From: JBFGCA01 sp041567315
GTDB taxonomy: Bacteria > Acidobacteriota > Thermoanaerobaculia > Multivoradales > JAHEKO01
Reading direction: 5' to 3'
Assembly: GCA_041567315.1 (NCBI GenBank)
Contig: JBFGCA010000008.1
Coordinates: 1 to 64,000, forward strand
Length of the DNA: 64,000 bases
Shown here one piece after another: positions 28,014 through 35,250 of this stretch (the first letter of the stretch is position 1; each line of letters starts with the position of its first letter). A program made the position numbers and the translations under genes. The notes below the pieces were generated by a model. It was not told the origin of the DNA. It searched no databases and saw only the letters and a list, made by a program, of their open reading frames with translations.

Positions 28014-29459
28014 TTATCGCCCGGACGGGCGCACCGTGGTGACGCGCACCACCTTGGTGCGGAGCGTCGCCGGCGGACGGACGATCGCCCGGCCGCCGCG
28101 GTTGGCGGCCAGCCGCGCCGCCCGCCTGAGCTGGCGCGGCCCCGGGATGCGGAGCGCCTTGCGCAGGTTGCGCCAGGCCCGGCGGCTGAAGACGAAGGGC
28201 TCGCCGGCGACCGGTACGCCCACGCCGGTGCCCGGCAGCCGGCCCTCGTCGCCGAAGACGAAGCGGCCGAGGTCGACCGGCTGGATGGCGGCGCCGAAGG
28301 TGCGGTTGATCTCCTCGATGAAGGCGTTGGCCACGATGGCGTAGCCGAGCGGCGCCGGGTGGACGCCGTCGTAGGAGAACAGCCCGCCGGTCAGGAAGTC
28401 GGCGCCGTAGCCGATGCCGCCCAGCTGGAAGCCGTCGGCCACGATGGCGGCGAAGATGGCGTTGGCGTCGACCAGCCCCGCCCCGGCCAGGTCGGCGACT
28501 GCTCGGATGTGCTCGTTGTATGCCCCCACCCGCTCGCCGATGACCTCCGCCTCGTCGGCGTCGAGGACCACGCCGTTGGGCAGCGGCTGGCCGTTGCCGC
28601 CCAGCGCCGCCGGGATCCCGAAGCCCTGGGCCAGCAGAGGGGAGGCGGTGAGCAGCACGAAGTCGTCGGGCCCGAGCGGACCCGCCGTGCCGTCGCCGCG
28701 GGTGCCGAGCAGGAAGACCGGCTGGCCGTCGATCACCACCGGCTGGCCGGTGCCGGGATCGACCACCACCGGCGGGATGGTGGTGACGAACGGGATCGAA
28801 GTGACGCTGGGAACGGTCGCCGCCGCCCACTGGACGCCGAAGCCGGAAAGGACCCCGGCGATCCGCGAGAAGTCGGCCCGGAAGTCGGCCAACGGGGTCA
28901 GCGTCACGCCGTCGAGCACGATGCCGGTGGTGGCGGCGCCCAGCGCGTCGTTGTTGCCGATCCACAGCGTGGCGAAGGTCGGCTGCAGGAACACCGCCTG
29001 CTCGAGCTGGGTGCCCAGCCCACGCAGCACCAGGTCGATGATCGGGTTGCCGGTCACGGTCTCGATCACGTCGGCGACCCGGAAGCCCGGCACCGCCAGG
29101 TTGTCGTAGGGGCGCTGCAGCAGCAGGTTGAGCGGATCGCCGGTGCCCGGCTCGGGGCCGATCACCAGCGGCGCCAGGCTGCGCAGTACCAGCACCCCGG
29201 GGGCGCCGGGGTGGCCCACCAGTGGCTGCTCGAAGCCGGCGGCGCGGCCGTTGACCTGCTGATAGACGAGCGACGGGTAGCTGTTGCGCTGCGCCTCCCG
29301 GATCAGCGATCCGCTCATGAAGCCGGCGGTGAGGCTGTCGCCCAGCGCCACGTAGCGGCTGAAGTCGGCGGCGCCGGTGTCGACCTGGGCGCCGCCGGCG
29401 GCCGGCAGCAGCAGCGCCAGGGCGAGGACGGCGAGCGGTCGGATCGTGGTTCGGGCCAT
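28014..29459 (-). CDS. Exported SGNH/GDSL-family hydrolase (lipase/esterase-like)
   Basis: This 481-residue protein has a signal peptide (RPLAVLALALLLPAAGGAQ). The SGNH blocks are visible: YVALGDSLTAGF near residue 38 (catalytic Ser), a Gly/Asn region with LWIGNNDALGA near 165 (block III Asn), and YDGVHPAPLGYAI near 385 (catalytic Asp/His). Members hydrolyse carboxylic esters, and the substrate is unknown. The C-terminal tail is basic and repeats AARLAANRGGR. It lies 10 bp behind the FadL-like porin gene, so a lipase that frees fatty acids for uptake through that channel is a reasonable inference. Confidence 0.87.
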   Translation of the reverse strand: MARTTIRPLAVLALALLLPAAGGAQVDTGAADFSRYVALGDSLTAGFMSGSLIREAQRNSYPSLVYQQVNGRAAGFEQPLVGHPGAPGVLVLRSLAPLVIGPEPGTGDPLNLLLQRPYDNLAVPGFRVADVIETVTGNPIIDLVLRGLGTQLEQAVFLQPTFATLWIGNNDALGAATTGIVLDGVTLTPLADFRADFSRIAGVLSGFGVQWAAATVPSVTSIPFVTTIPPVVVDPGTGQPVVIDGQPVFLLGTRGDGTAGPLGPDDFVLLTASPLLAQGFGIPAALGGNGQPLPNGVVLDADEAEVIGERVGAYNEHIRAVADLAGAGLVDANAIFAAIVADGFQLGGIGYGADFLTGGLFSYDGVHPAPLGYAIVANAFIEEINRTFGAAIQPVDLGRFVFGDEGRLPGTGVGVPVAGEPFVFSRRAWRNLRKALRIPGPRQLRRAARLAANRGGRAIVRPPATLRTKVVRVTTVRPSGR

Positions 29460-29469
29460 CGGGGGCCTC

Positions 29470-30765
29470 CTACCAGTTGAGCGTGAAGCCCAGCAGCCAG
29501 GCGGTGGTGTTGTAGGTGCCGTTGAAGCCGTCGCGGTTGACCCGCGTGGTGCGCTCGTCGAAGGGCAGGTACATCAGCGCCAGGTCCCAGCCCAGCCGAG
29601 CGCCGGTGCGGCCGTAGCCCACTGTCAGCCCGTTGCGGTCGGCGTCGGGCAGCAGCGGGCCGACCCCGGAGTCCGGCTGCGGCGACTCGTCGTAGACGTA
29701 GCCGAAGCGCCACTCGGAGCGGGGCCCGGTGGTCCAGCGCAGCCCCAGCCGGTAGTGCTGGGAGTCGTCCCAATCCTGAGGCAGCGTCTGGTCCGGCAGG
29801 TCGTCGGCGGTGAAGTCGATGACCACCACCTCGAAGCTGCTCCAGCCGATCCAGTTGACGTCGACCTCGACCAGCAGGCTGCGGGTCACCGCCAGGGCGA
29901 AGCCGAGGCTGGCGGCGTCGGGGAACTCGATCGAGGTCTCGATCGGCAGCGCCTGCCCGAACGGCAGCGAGGCGCCGATGATGGCGTCGAGCTGCGGGTT
30001 GTCGGTGAGGATCTGGGTCAGCCTTCCGTCGCCGGCGTAATCGATCTCCATCGCGCTGCGGTAGGAGAAGCCCCAGGAAAAACTATTGTTAAGTTTGTGC
30101 AGGAAGCCCACCTGCCAGCCGAAGCCGGTGTCGAAGTCGCTCTCCAGCACCACCTGGGCGACGTCGACCGGCAGCCCGCTGAACGGGTCGATGGCCGGCG
30201 CCCGCCGGTTGAGCTCGATCTCGGAAACCCGCACGATGACGCCGAAGCCGATGCCGAACCTGTCCGAGAGCCGCAGACCGAGGTTGGGGTTGATGTCGAG
30301 CTCGGTGAGCGTCGCCTTGGTGCTGATGAACCGGCCGGCAAAATTGTCCTGGTCGCTCCACTCGTTGCCCAGACCGAACGGCGCGTTGACCCCCAGCCCG
30401 AAGTTCCAGCGCCGGTTGATCGGCTTGACCCAGTAGAAGTGGGGCGGCGCCTCGGACAGGGTCTCCATCTCCGCCCGCGCCTCGGGGCCGGGAAAGGGCG
30501 TGGTGCCCTCGAAGTCGGCCTCGCTCTGGGTGATGTAGGTGAAACCCAGCGAGAACTTCTGCTCGTCGAAAAAAGCCAGACCACCGACGTTGTGGAACAT
30601 CGCCGAGGGGTCGTCGGCCTGGGCGGTGAAGGCCCCGGCCATGCCCATCGCCTTGGTGCCCTGCTCGAAGATGCTGAAGCCCGCCCCCAAGACCGGCGCC
30701 GCGCTGCCGAGGACGACGAGCGACAGCACCCGGAGCGCGCGCACACTGCGGCCGGTGCTTGCCAT
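29470..30765 (-). CDS. FadL/OmpP1-family outer-membrane channel
   Basis: This 431-residue protein has a signal peptide ending PVLGAG, then the FadL hallmark GFSIFEQGTKAMGMAGAFTAQADDPSAMFHN (residues about 28-58, read as two adjoining motifs with the NPA-like region replaced by HNVGG). Alternating beta strands continue to a final aromatic strand TTAWLLGFTLNW, typical of a 14-stranded barrel. FadL proteins carry long-chain fatty acids and other hydrophobic molecules across the outer membrane. AGGAGT precedes the ATG, and a consensus-like sigma-70 promoter lies 80 bp upstream. It is first in an operon with the SGNH hydrolase. Confidence 0.9.
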   Translation of the reverse strand: MASTGRSVRALRVLSLVVLGSAAPVLGAGFSIFEQGTKAMGMAGAFTAQADDPSAMFHNVGGLAFFDEQKFSLGFTYITQSEADFEGTTPFPGPEARAEMETLSEAPPHFYWVKPINRRWNFGLGVNAPFGLGNEWSDQDNFAGRFISTKATLTELDINPNLGLRLSDRFGIGFGVIVRVSEIELNRRAPAIDPFSGLPVDVAQVVLESDFDTGFGWQVGFLHKLNNSFSWGFSYRSAMEIDYAGDGRLTQILTDNPQLDAIIGASLPFGQALPIETSIEFPDAASLGFALAVTRSLLVEVDVNWIGWSSFEVVVIDFTADDLPDQTLPQDWDDSQHYRLGLRWTTGPRSEWRFGYVYDESPQPDSGVGPLLPDADRNGLTVGYGRTGARLGWDLALMYLPFDERTTRVNRDGFNGTYNTTAWLLGFTLNW

Positions 30766-30846
30766 GACGGAGACTCCTCGTGCAAGAAAAAAGTTAAGAA
30801 TCTGGCGGGGAAGAGGCCGGCGGTCGGGTCTCCGCGCGACCGCCGG

Positions 30847-30875
30847 ACGTTAGAGGATTCGCCCCAGGCTGTCAA
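30847..30875 (-). promoter_or_regulatory. Sigma-70-type promoter of the FadL/SGNH operon
   Basis: On the minus strand TTGACA (30875-30870), a 17-bp spacer and TAACGT (30852-30847) make a near-consensus promoter. The start would be near 30840, leaving a leader of about 75 nt to the ATG at 30765. The divergent YbjN gene has a TAGAGT box at 30892-30897, so the two promoters are back to back. Confidence 0.65.
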
Positions 30876-30915
30876 ACTTAACGGGCGCTGTTAGAGTACC
30901 GTTCGGAGGCCCGCG

Positions 30916-31395
30916 ATGCAGTTCAAGCACGCCCAGCACGAAGAGGTCCACCGCCAGGTCGAGCGCTATCTCGACGAGCTGTTCGACGACCCCTACGAGG
31001 ACCCCGAAAACGGCCACTTCTACGTCGGCTACGGCTCGACCCTGCTGGAGGTCTCGGTCGAGCCCTACGGCCCCGAGGAGGTGCTGGTGCTGATCACCGC
31101 CTACTGCGTCCAGGGGGTGCGCACCGACGAGCAGCTGCTGCTCGGGCTGCTGGAGCTCAACCACGAGATGCCGGTGGGCGCCTTCTCGCTGGTCGGCGAC
31201 GACATCTTCTTCGCCCAGACCCTGTTCGGCCGCAACCTCCAGAGCCGCGACCTGCTGGGCGCCATCGCCGCCGTCGCCAACGTCTCCGACGAGTACGACG
31301 AGCGCATCGTCGCCAAGTACGGCGGTCAGACCGCCCTCGACCGCATCCGCGACACCGGCGGCCGCCGCCAGCGCAAACAGGCGCCGCCCGCCTAG
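30916..31395 (+). CDS. YbjN/CesT-like peptide-binding chaperone-fold protein
   Basis: This 159-residue acidic protein fits the YbjN / type-III-secretion-chaperone-like fold. It has helix HAQHEEVHRQVERYLDEL, strands GSTLLEVSVEPYG and VLVLITAYCVQGV, then LLLGLLELNHEMPVGAFSLVGDD and a second helical pair. The fold binds peptides, and partner proteins are unknown. GGAGG before ATG 30916 and TAGAGT at 30892-30897 support the start. Its TAG stop is part of the CTAG at which a short element copy begins. Confidence 0.8.
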   Translation: MQFKHAQHEEVHRQVERYLDELFDDPYEDPENGHFYVGYGSTLLEVSVEPYGPEEVLVLITAYCVQGVRTDEQLLLGLLELNHEMPVGAFSLVGDDIFFAQTLFGRNLQSRDLLGAIAAVANVSDEYDERIVAKYGGQTALDRIRDTGGRRQRKQAPPA

Positions 31396-31445
31396 CCCGT
31401 GGTGGAAGTCCGCCTGCCCGTCTGGCGGCGGGGCGGAGCTGCTAG
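31392..31445. repeat. Internally deleted copy of the CTAG-flanked MITE-like element
   Basis: The left part matches the left end of the full copy (10002 onwards) at about 38 of 43 bases (cccgtggtggaagtcc, then the cccgtctggcggcggggcg core). It closes with ctgctag, the outer end of the right repeat. CTAG flanks both sides. Those two CTAGs supply the TAG stops of the converging YbjN-like gene and smpB, and the insert fills exactly the gap between them. Confidence 0.75.
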
Positions 31446-31912
31446 CGACGCCGCGGACCCAGCGCCTCGCGGGCCTCGCGGTCGAGGATACGGGCGCGGG
31501 CGTCGGCGCGCTTGTCGTAGAGCTTCTTGCCGCGGGCCAGCGCGATCTCCACCTTGACGTGGCGGCCCTTGAGATAGACCGCCAGCGGCACGCAGGTCTG
31601 GCCGTGGATCGTGGTGCGCCCGAAGATGCGGTCGATCTCGCGGCGCTCGAGCAGCAGCTTGCGGTCGCGCACCGGATCGTGGTTCAGCCGGTTGCCGTGG
31701 CTGTAGGGGCTGATGTGGGCGCCCACCAGCCAGGCCTCGCCGTTGCGCACCTCGACGAAGGCCTCCTTGAGCTGCACCCGCCCCTCGCGCGCCGACTTGA
31801 CCTCGGTGCCGGTGAGCACGATCCCCGCCTCGAATCGCTCGAGCAGGTGGTAGTCGTGCGCCGCCCGCCGGTTGGCGGCCAGCGGCCGCGTCTTGTCGCC
31901 CGTCTTCCCCAT
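31442..31912 (-). CDS. smpB: SsrA-binding protein SmpB
   Basis: This 156-residue tmRNA-binding protein of trans-translation shows ANRRAAHDYHLLERFEAGIVLTGTEVKS near the start, GEAWLVGAHISPYSHGNRLNHDP with R-D-R-K-LLL in the middle, and the basic C-terminal tail (KKLYDKRADARARILDRE). ATG 31912 gives the standard length. TATTCT ends 7 nt before it, so the mRNA is probably leaderless. It is divergent from the DUF4390 gene, with about 50 bp between starts. No ssrA gene is seen in the window. Confidence 0.97.
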   Translation of the reverse strand: MGKTGDKTRPLAANRRAAHDYHLLERFEAGIVLTGTEVKSAREGRVQLKEAFVEVRNGEAWLVGAHISPYSHGNRLNHDPVRDRKLLLERREIDRIFGRTTIHGQTCVPLAVYLKGRHVKVEIALARGKKLYDKRADARARILDREAREALGPRRR

Positions 31913-31919
31913 CACCGAC

Positions 31920-31925
31920 AGAATA
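31920..31925 (-). promoter_or_regulatory. -10 box of smpB (leaderless type)
   Basis: TATTCT on the minus strand ends 7 nt before the ATG at 31912. No Shine-Dalgarno sequence fits in the gap. Confidence 0.55.
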
Positions 31926-31948
31926 CCTCCGACCCCGGTGCCGGCTGC

Positions 31949-31954
31949 TATGCT
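31949..31954 (+). promoter_or_regulatory. -10 box of the DUF4390 gene (leaderless type)
   Basis: TATGCT ends 9 nt before ATG 31964. It is back to back with the smpB box 24 bp away. Confidence 0.5.
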
Positions 31955-31963
31955 GCCGTCCCG

Positions 31964-32506
31964 ATGGGGCCCAGCGGGGTCGTCCCCCTCGTCGCCTTCC
32001 TCTTCGCTGCGCAGCCCGACGTCAAGCCCCGAGTGTCGGAGCTTCAGGTCGCGCTCGACGGCCGCCGGGTCGATCTCGGCTTCGCCCTCGAGAACGCCTT
32101 CACCGACGACCTGTTCGAGCGCATCCAGAGCGGGCTGGCGAGCGGCTTCACCTTCCGCTTCGTCCTGTTCCGCGACCACAAGCGGTGGTTCGACAAGACG
32201 CTCGACGACACCGCGCTGCAGGTGGTGGCGATGTACAACGCCGTCGAGCGCGAGTACCTGGTCAACTACAAACAGGACGGGCGCCTGATCGAAAGCCGGG
32301 TGGTCCAGGACCGGGCCGAGTTGGAGCGCGCCATGACCCGCTTCGAGGACTTCCACGCCTTCACCCTGGGCGACCTCGACCCCGAGCGGCGGCTGCTGAT
32401 CCGCGCCCGCGCCGAGCTGGGCTCGCGCACCATCTTCAAGCTCATTCCCACCCGGGTGACCACCGAGTGGGTGCGGTCGCGCAAGTTCCGGCCGCCGGCC
32501 GCCTGA
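31964..32506 (+). CDS. DUF4390-family exported protein
   Basis: This 180-residue protein has a short hydrophobic start (GPSGVVPLVAFLFAA), then the DUF4390 pattern: LQVALDGRRVDLGFALENAFTDDLFERIQSGL, FRDHKRWFDKTL and VEREYLVNYKQDG. In Proteobacteria and Acidobacteria DUF4390 genes stand immediately before NtrY-like kinases, as here (13 bp). Its role is unknown, but an envelope sensor accessory to the kinase is a reasonable guess. The start follows the family length and the -10 box. Confidence 0.8.
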   Translation: MGPSGVVPLVAFLFAAQPDVKPRVSELQVALDGRRVDLGFALENAFTDDLFERIQSGLASGFTFRFVLFRDHKRWFDKTLDDTALQVVAMYNAVEREYLVNYKQDGRLIESRVVQDRAELERAMTRFEDFHAFTLGDLDPERRLLIRARAELGSRTIFKLIPTRVTTEWVRSRKFRPPAA

Positions 32507-32519
32507 CCGCCCGACCGTG

Positions 32520-34727
32520 ATGGACCTCCGCGAACAGATTCGCCGGCGGCACAAGGACAGCCGCTTCATCATCGGCGGGCTGTCGCTGCTGCTGGTCCTG
32601 CTGACCCTGGTCTACGCCTTCATCCAGCGCAGCCGCGACCTGCCCTCGGACCTGGTCACCAACAAGGTCCTGCTCTTCGTCCTCTGGTACGCCAACGTCG
32701 TCCTCATCCTCACCATCGTCTTCGTGCTGCTGCGCAACCTGCTCAAGCTGCTGGTCGAGCGCCATCACCGCATCCTGGGGTCGAAGTTCAAGACCAAGCT
32801 GCTGGCCACCTACATCGGGCTGTCGCTGCTGCCCGGGCTGCTGCTCTTCGCCTACGGCAGCCGCCTGCTCCAGGGCTGGATCGACCGCTGGTTCGACGAG
32901 CCGGCGGTCACCCAGGTGGCGGCCCAGGGGCACGCCGTGGCCCTCGCCCTCGACCGCCACATCGAAGCCACCCGGCTGCGCGACTCGGCGCGGGTGCTGC
33001 GCGAGATCGAGGACGTCGACCTCGCCAACGCCCGCCGCCGCCCGCAGCTCGACCGGCGGCTGCGCCGGCTGCTGGCCGAGCTGGAGCTCGACTATCTGGC
33101 GGTCTACGAGCGCACCGACTTCGTGCAGGCGCTGCTCAACCCGCAGGCCGGACTCACCGACCTGCCCGAGCTCGACCCGCGCTTCCTGCTGGAGGCGCTC
33201 AAGAAGGGCGAGGCGGTGCGCATCGTCAGCCCGTCGGCCGGCGAGGAGCGGCTGATCCTCACCGCGGTCGCCGCCGCCGAGACCGCCGGCAACCCGCGGC
33301 CGGTGGTGATCGGCGGGCAGCTGCTCGACGCCGAGCTGGCCAGCAAGAGCCGCCAGCTGGTCCAGGCCTTCCAGGGCTACCGCCAGCTCGAGCTGCGCAA
33401 GAGCGAGATCGAGGCCGGCTACGTGCTGACCTTCATGATGGTCACCCTGCTCATCCTGCTGGCCTCGTCCTGGGTCGGGCTCTACCTGGCGCGGCGGGTG
33501 ACGGTGCCGATCCAGGCGCTGGCCGAGGGCACCCGGCGGATCTCCGAGGGCGACCTCGACTACCGGGTCGAGGTCGACGCCGGCGACGAGCTGGCGGTGC
33601 TGGTCGAGTCGTTCAACCGGATGACCGCCGAGCTGGCCCGCAACAAGGAGCTGCTCGAGGAGGGCAACGTCGAGCTGGTCGCCGCCAACCGCCGGCTGGC
33701 CGAGGAGCGGGCGGTGATCGCCGCGGTGCTGGAGAACGTCGCCGCCGGCGTCATTTCGGTCGGCGAGGACGCCCGCATCCTGACCTGCAACGGCGCCGCC
33801 CTCGCCATGCTGGGTCAGAGCGAGGAGCAGGTGGTGGGCCGCCCGGCGCGCGAGGCGTGGAGCGACGGCGAGCGCGGCAAGCTGGCCGAGCTGTTCGAGG
33901 GCGAGCCGCGCGAGGCGGGCCGCACCGTGCAGGACGTGCGGCTGCTGCTGGGCGGCGAGTGGAAGAGCTTCGAGGCCAAGGTCACCACCATGCGCGACCC
34001 TCGCGGCGAGGTCGGCGGCCGGGTGATGGTGCTCGAGGAGCTGACCGAGCTGGTCAAGGCCCAGCAGATGGCGGCCTGGAGCGAGGCCGCCCGCCGCATC
34101 GCCCACGAGATCAAGAACCCGCTGACCCCGATCAAGCTGTCGGCCGAGCGGCTGCTCCGCAAATGGCGCCAGCAGGACCCCGACCTGGGAAGCGCCCTCG
34201 AGGAAGCGGTGGAGCTCATCTCCAACGAGGTGCGGGCGATGAAGGGCATGGTCGACGAGTTCTCGCGCTTCGCCCGCATGCCGCGCCCGCGACCGGCCGA
34301 GGTCGACCTCCGCAAGCTGGTCGACGAGACCCTGAACCTCTACGCGGGGCTCAAGCCCGGGGTCGAGGTGCGCGGCCAGGTCGAGCCCGCCGCCCAGACC
34401 GCCTGGCTCGACGGTGAGCAGCTCAAGCGGGCGCTGATCAACCTGCTCGACAACGCCCTCGCCGCCACCGACGCCCCGGGCGAGGTCAAGGTCTCGGTCC
34501 ACCGCCAGGACGGGCATCTGGAGATCGACGTCGCCGACAGCGGCAGCGGCATCCCGGCCGACGCCAAGGACAAGCTGTTCCTGCCCCACTTCTCGACCAA
34601 GGGCCGCGGCACCGGCCTCGGCCTGTCGATCGTCCACCGCATCGTCGCCGAGCACCACGGCACTATCCGCGCCGAGGAGAACAAGCCCCGCGGCACGGTG
34701 TTCCGGATCCGGCTGCCCCAGCAGTAA
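32520..34727 (+). CDS. NtrY-like membrane sensor histidine kinase
   Basis: This is 735 residues from ATG 32520 (GTG 32517 adjoins). Order: two N-terminal membrane segments (about 17-38 and 48-72), a third (about 90-110), a periplasmic sensor stretch (about 110-300), a fourth membrane segment (about 302-325), HAMP (about 325-380, ARRVTVPIQALAEGTRRISEGD), PAS (about 395-515), HisKA with AHEIKNPLTPIKLSAERLL (His about 528), and HATPase with NLLDNALAAT, DSGSGIP and GTGLGLSIV. This is the NtrY layout. The usual ntrX response-regulator gene does not follow. The next genes are yqeY and selB, so the partner must be elsewhere. Confidence 0.92.
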   Translation: MDLREQIRRRHKDSRFIIGGLSLLLVLLTLVYAFIQRSRDLPSDLVTNKVLLFVLWYANVVLILTIVFVLLRNLLKLLVERHHRILGSKFKTKLLATYIGLSLLPGLLLFAYGSRLLQGWIDRWFDEPAVTQVAAQGHAVALALDRHIEATRLRDSARVLREIEDVDLANARRRPQLDRRLRRLLAELELDYLAVYERTDFVQALLNPQAGLTDLPELDPRFLLEALKKGEAVRIVSPSAGEERLILTAVAAAETAGNPRPVVIGGQLLDAELASKSRQLVQAFQGYRQLELRKSEIEAGYVLTFMMVTLLILLASSWVGLYLARRVTVPIQALAEGTRRISEGDLDYRVEVDAGDELAVLVESFNRMTAELARNKELLEEGNVELVAANRRLAEERAVIAAVLENVAAGVISVGEDARILTCNGAALAMLGQSEEQVVGRPAREAWSDGERGKLAELFEGEPREAGRTVQDVRLLLGGEWKSFEAKVTTMRDPRGEVGGRVMVLEELTELVKAQQMAAWSEAARRIAHEIKNPLTPIKLSAERLLRKWRQQDPDLGSALEEAVELISNEVRAMKGMVDEFSRFARMPRPRPAEVDLRKLVDETLNLYAGLKPGVEVRGQVEPAAQTAWLDGEQLKRALINLLDNALAATDAPGEVKVSVHRQDGHLEIDVADSGSGIPADAKDKLFLPHFSTKGRGTGLGLSIVHRIVAEHHGTIRAEENKPRGTVFRIRLPQQ

Positions 34728-34747
34728 GACGCCGCGCCCGGAGAGGG

Positions 34748-34753
34748 TAGACT
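34748..34753 (+). promoter_or_regulatory. -10 box of the yqeY gene (leaderless type)
   Basis: TAGACT ends 6 nt before ATG 34760, so transcription should begin at the start codon. Confidence 0.55.
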
Positions 34754-34759
34754 CCCGGT

Positions 34760-35215
34760 ATGACGACGCCGCGGGAGCGCATCGAGGGGGATCTGAAGGC
34801 CGCCCTCAAGGCCGGCGAGAAGGAGCGGGTGTCGACGCTCCGGCTGCTGATCGCGGCGATCGACAACGAGCGCATCCGGACCGGCGAGACGGTCGACGAG
34901 GACGCCTTCCTCAAGCTGGTCCAGAAGGCCATCAGGCAGCGCCGCGAGTCGGTCGAGCAGTACCGCAAGGGCGGGCGCGAGGAGCTGGCCGCCCGCGAGG
35001 AGCGCGAGGCCGAGATCCTCGAGGCCTATCTGCCGCCACCGGCCGACGAGGCCGAGATCGAGGCCGCGATCCGCGAGCTGGTAGCGGCGCAGGGTCTGTC
35101 GGGGCCGGCCGGCATCGGGCCGGTGATGAAGGAGATGCTGGCCCGGTTCAGCGGCCGCGCCGACGGCGGCACCATCAACCAGATCGCCCGGCGGGTGCTG
35201 GCCGGCGGCGACTAG
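34760..35215 (+). CDS. yqeY: GatB/YqeY-domain protein
   Basis: This 151-residue protein is a stand-alone YqeY. It has an N-terminal helical bundle (MTTPRERIEGDLKAALKAGEKERVSTLRLL) and a C-terminal GatB-tail-like domain (EAYLPPPADEAEIEAAIRELV, then IGPVMKEMLARFSGRADGGTINQIARRVL). The fold is shared with the tRNA-binding tail of the GatCAB amidotransferase, but the role of free YqeY is not settled. It stands between the NtrY-like kinase and selB, with 35 bp before selB. Confidence 0.93.
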   Translation: MTTPRERIEGDLKAALKAGEKERVSTLRLLIAAIDNERIRTGETVDEDAFLKLVQKAIRQRRESVEQYRKGGREELAAREEREAEILEAYLPPPADEAEIEAAIRELVAAQGLSGPAGIGPVMKEMLARFSGRADGGTINQIARRVLAGGD

Positions 35216-35250
35216 CCGCCCGCCCGCGACCCGCGCTCCGCGCTCGAGCG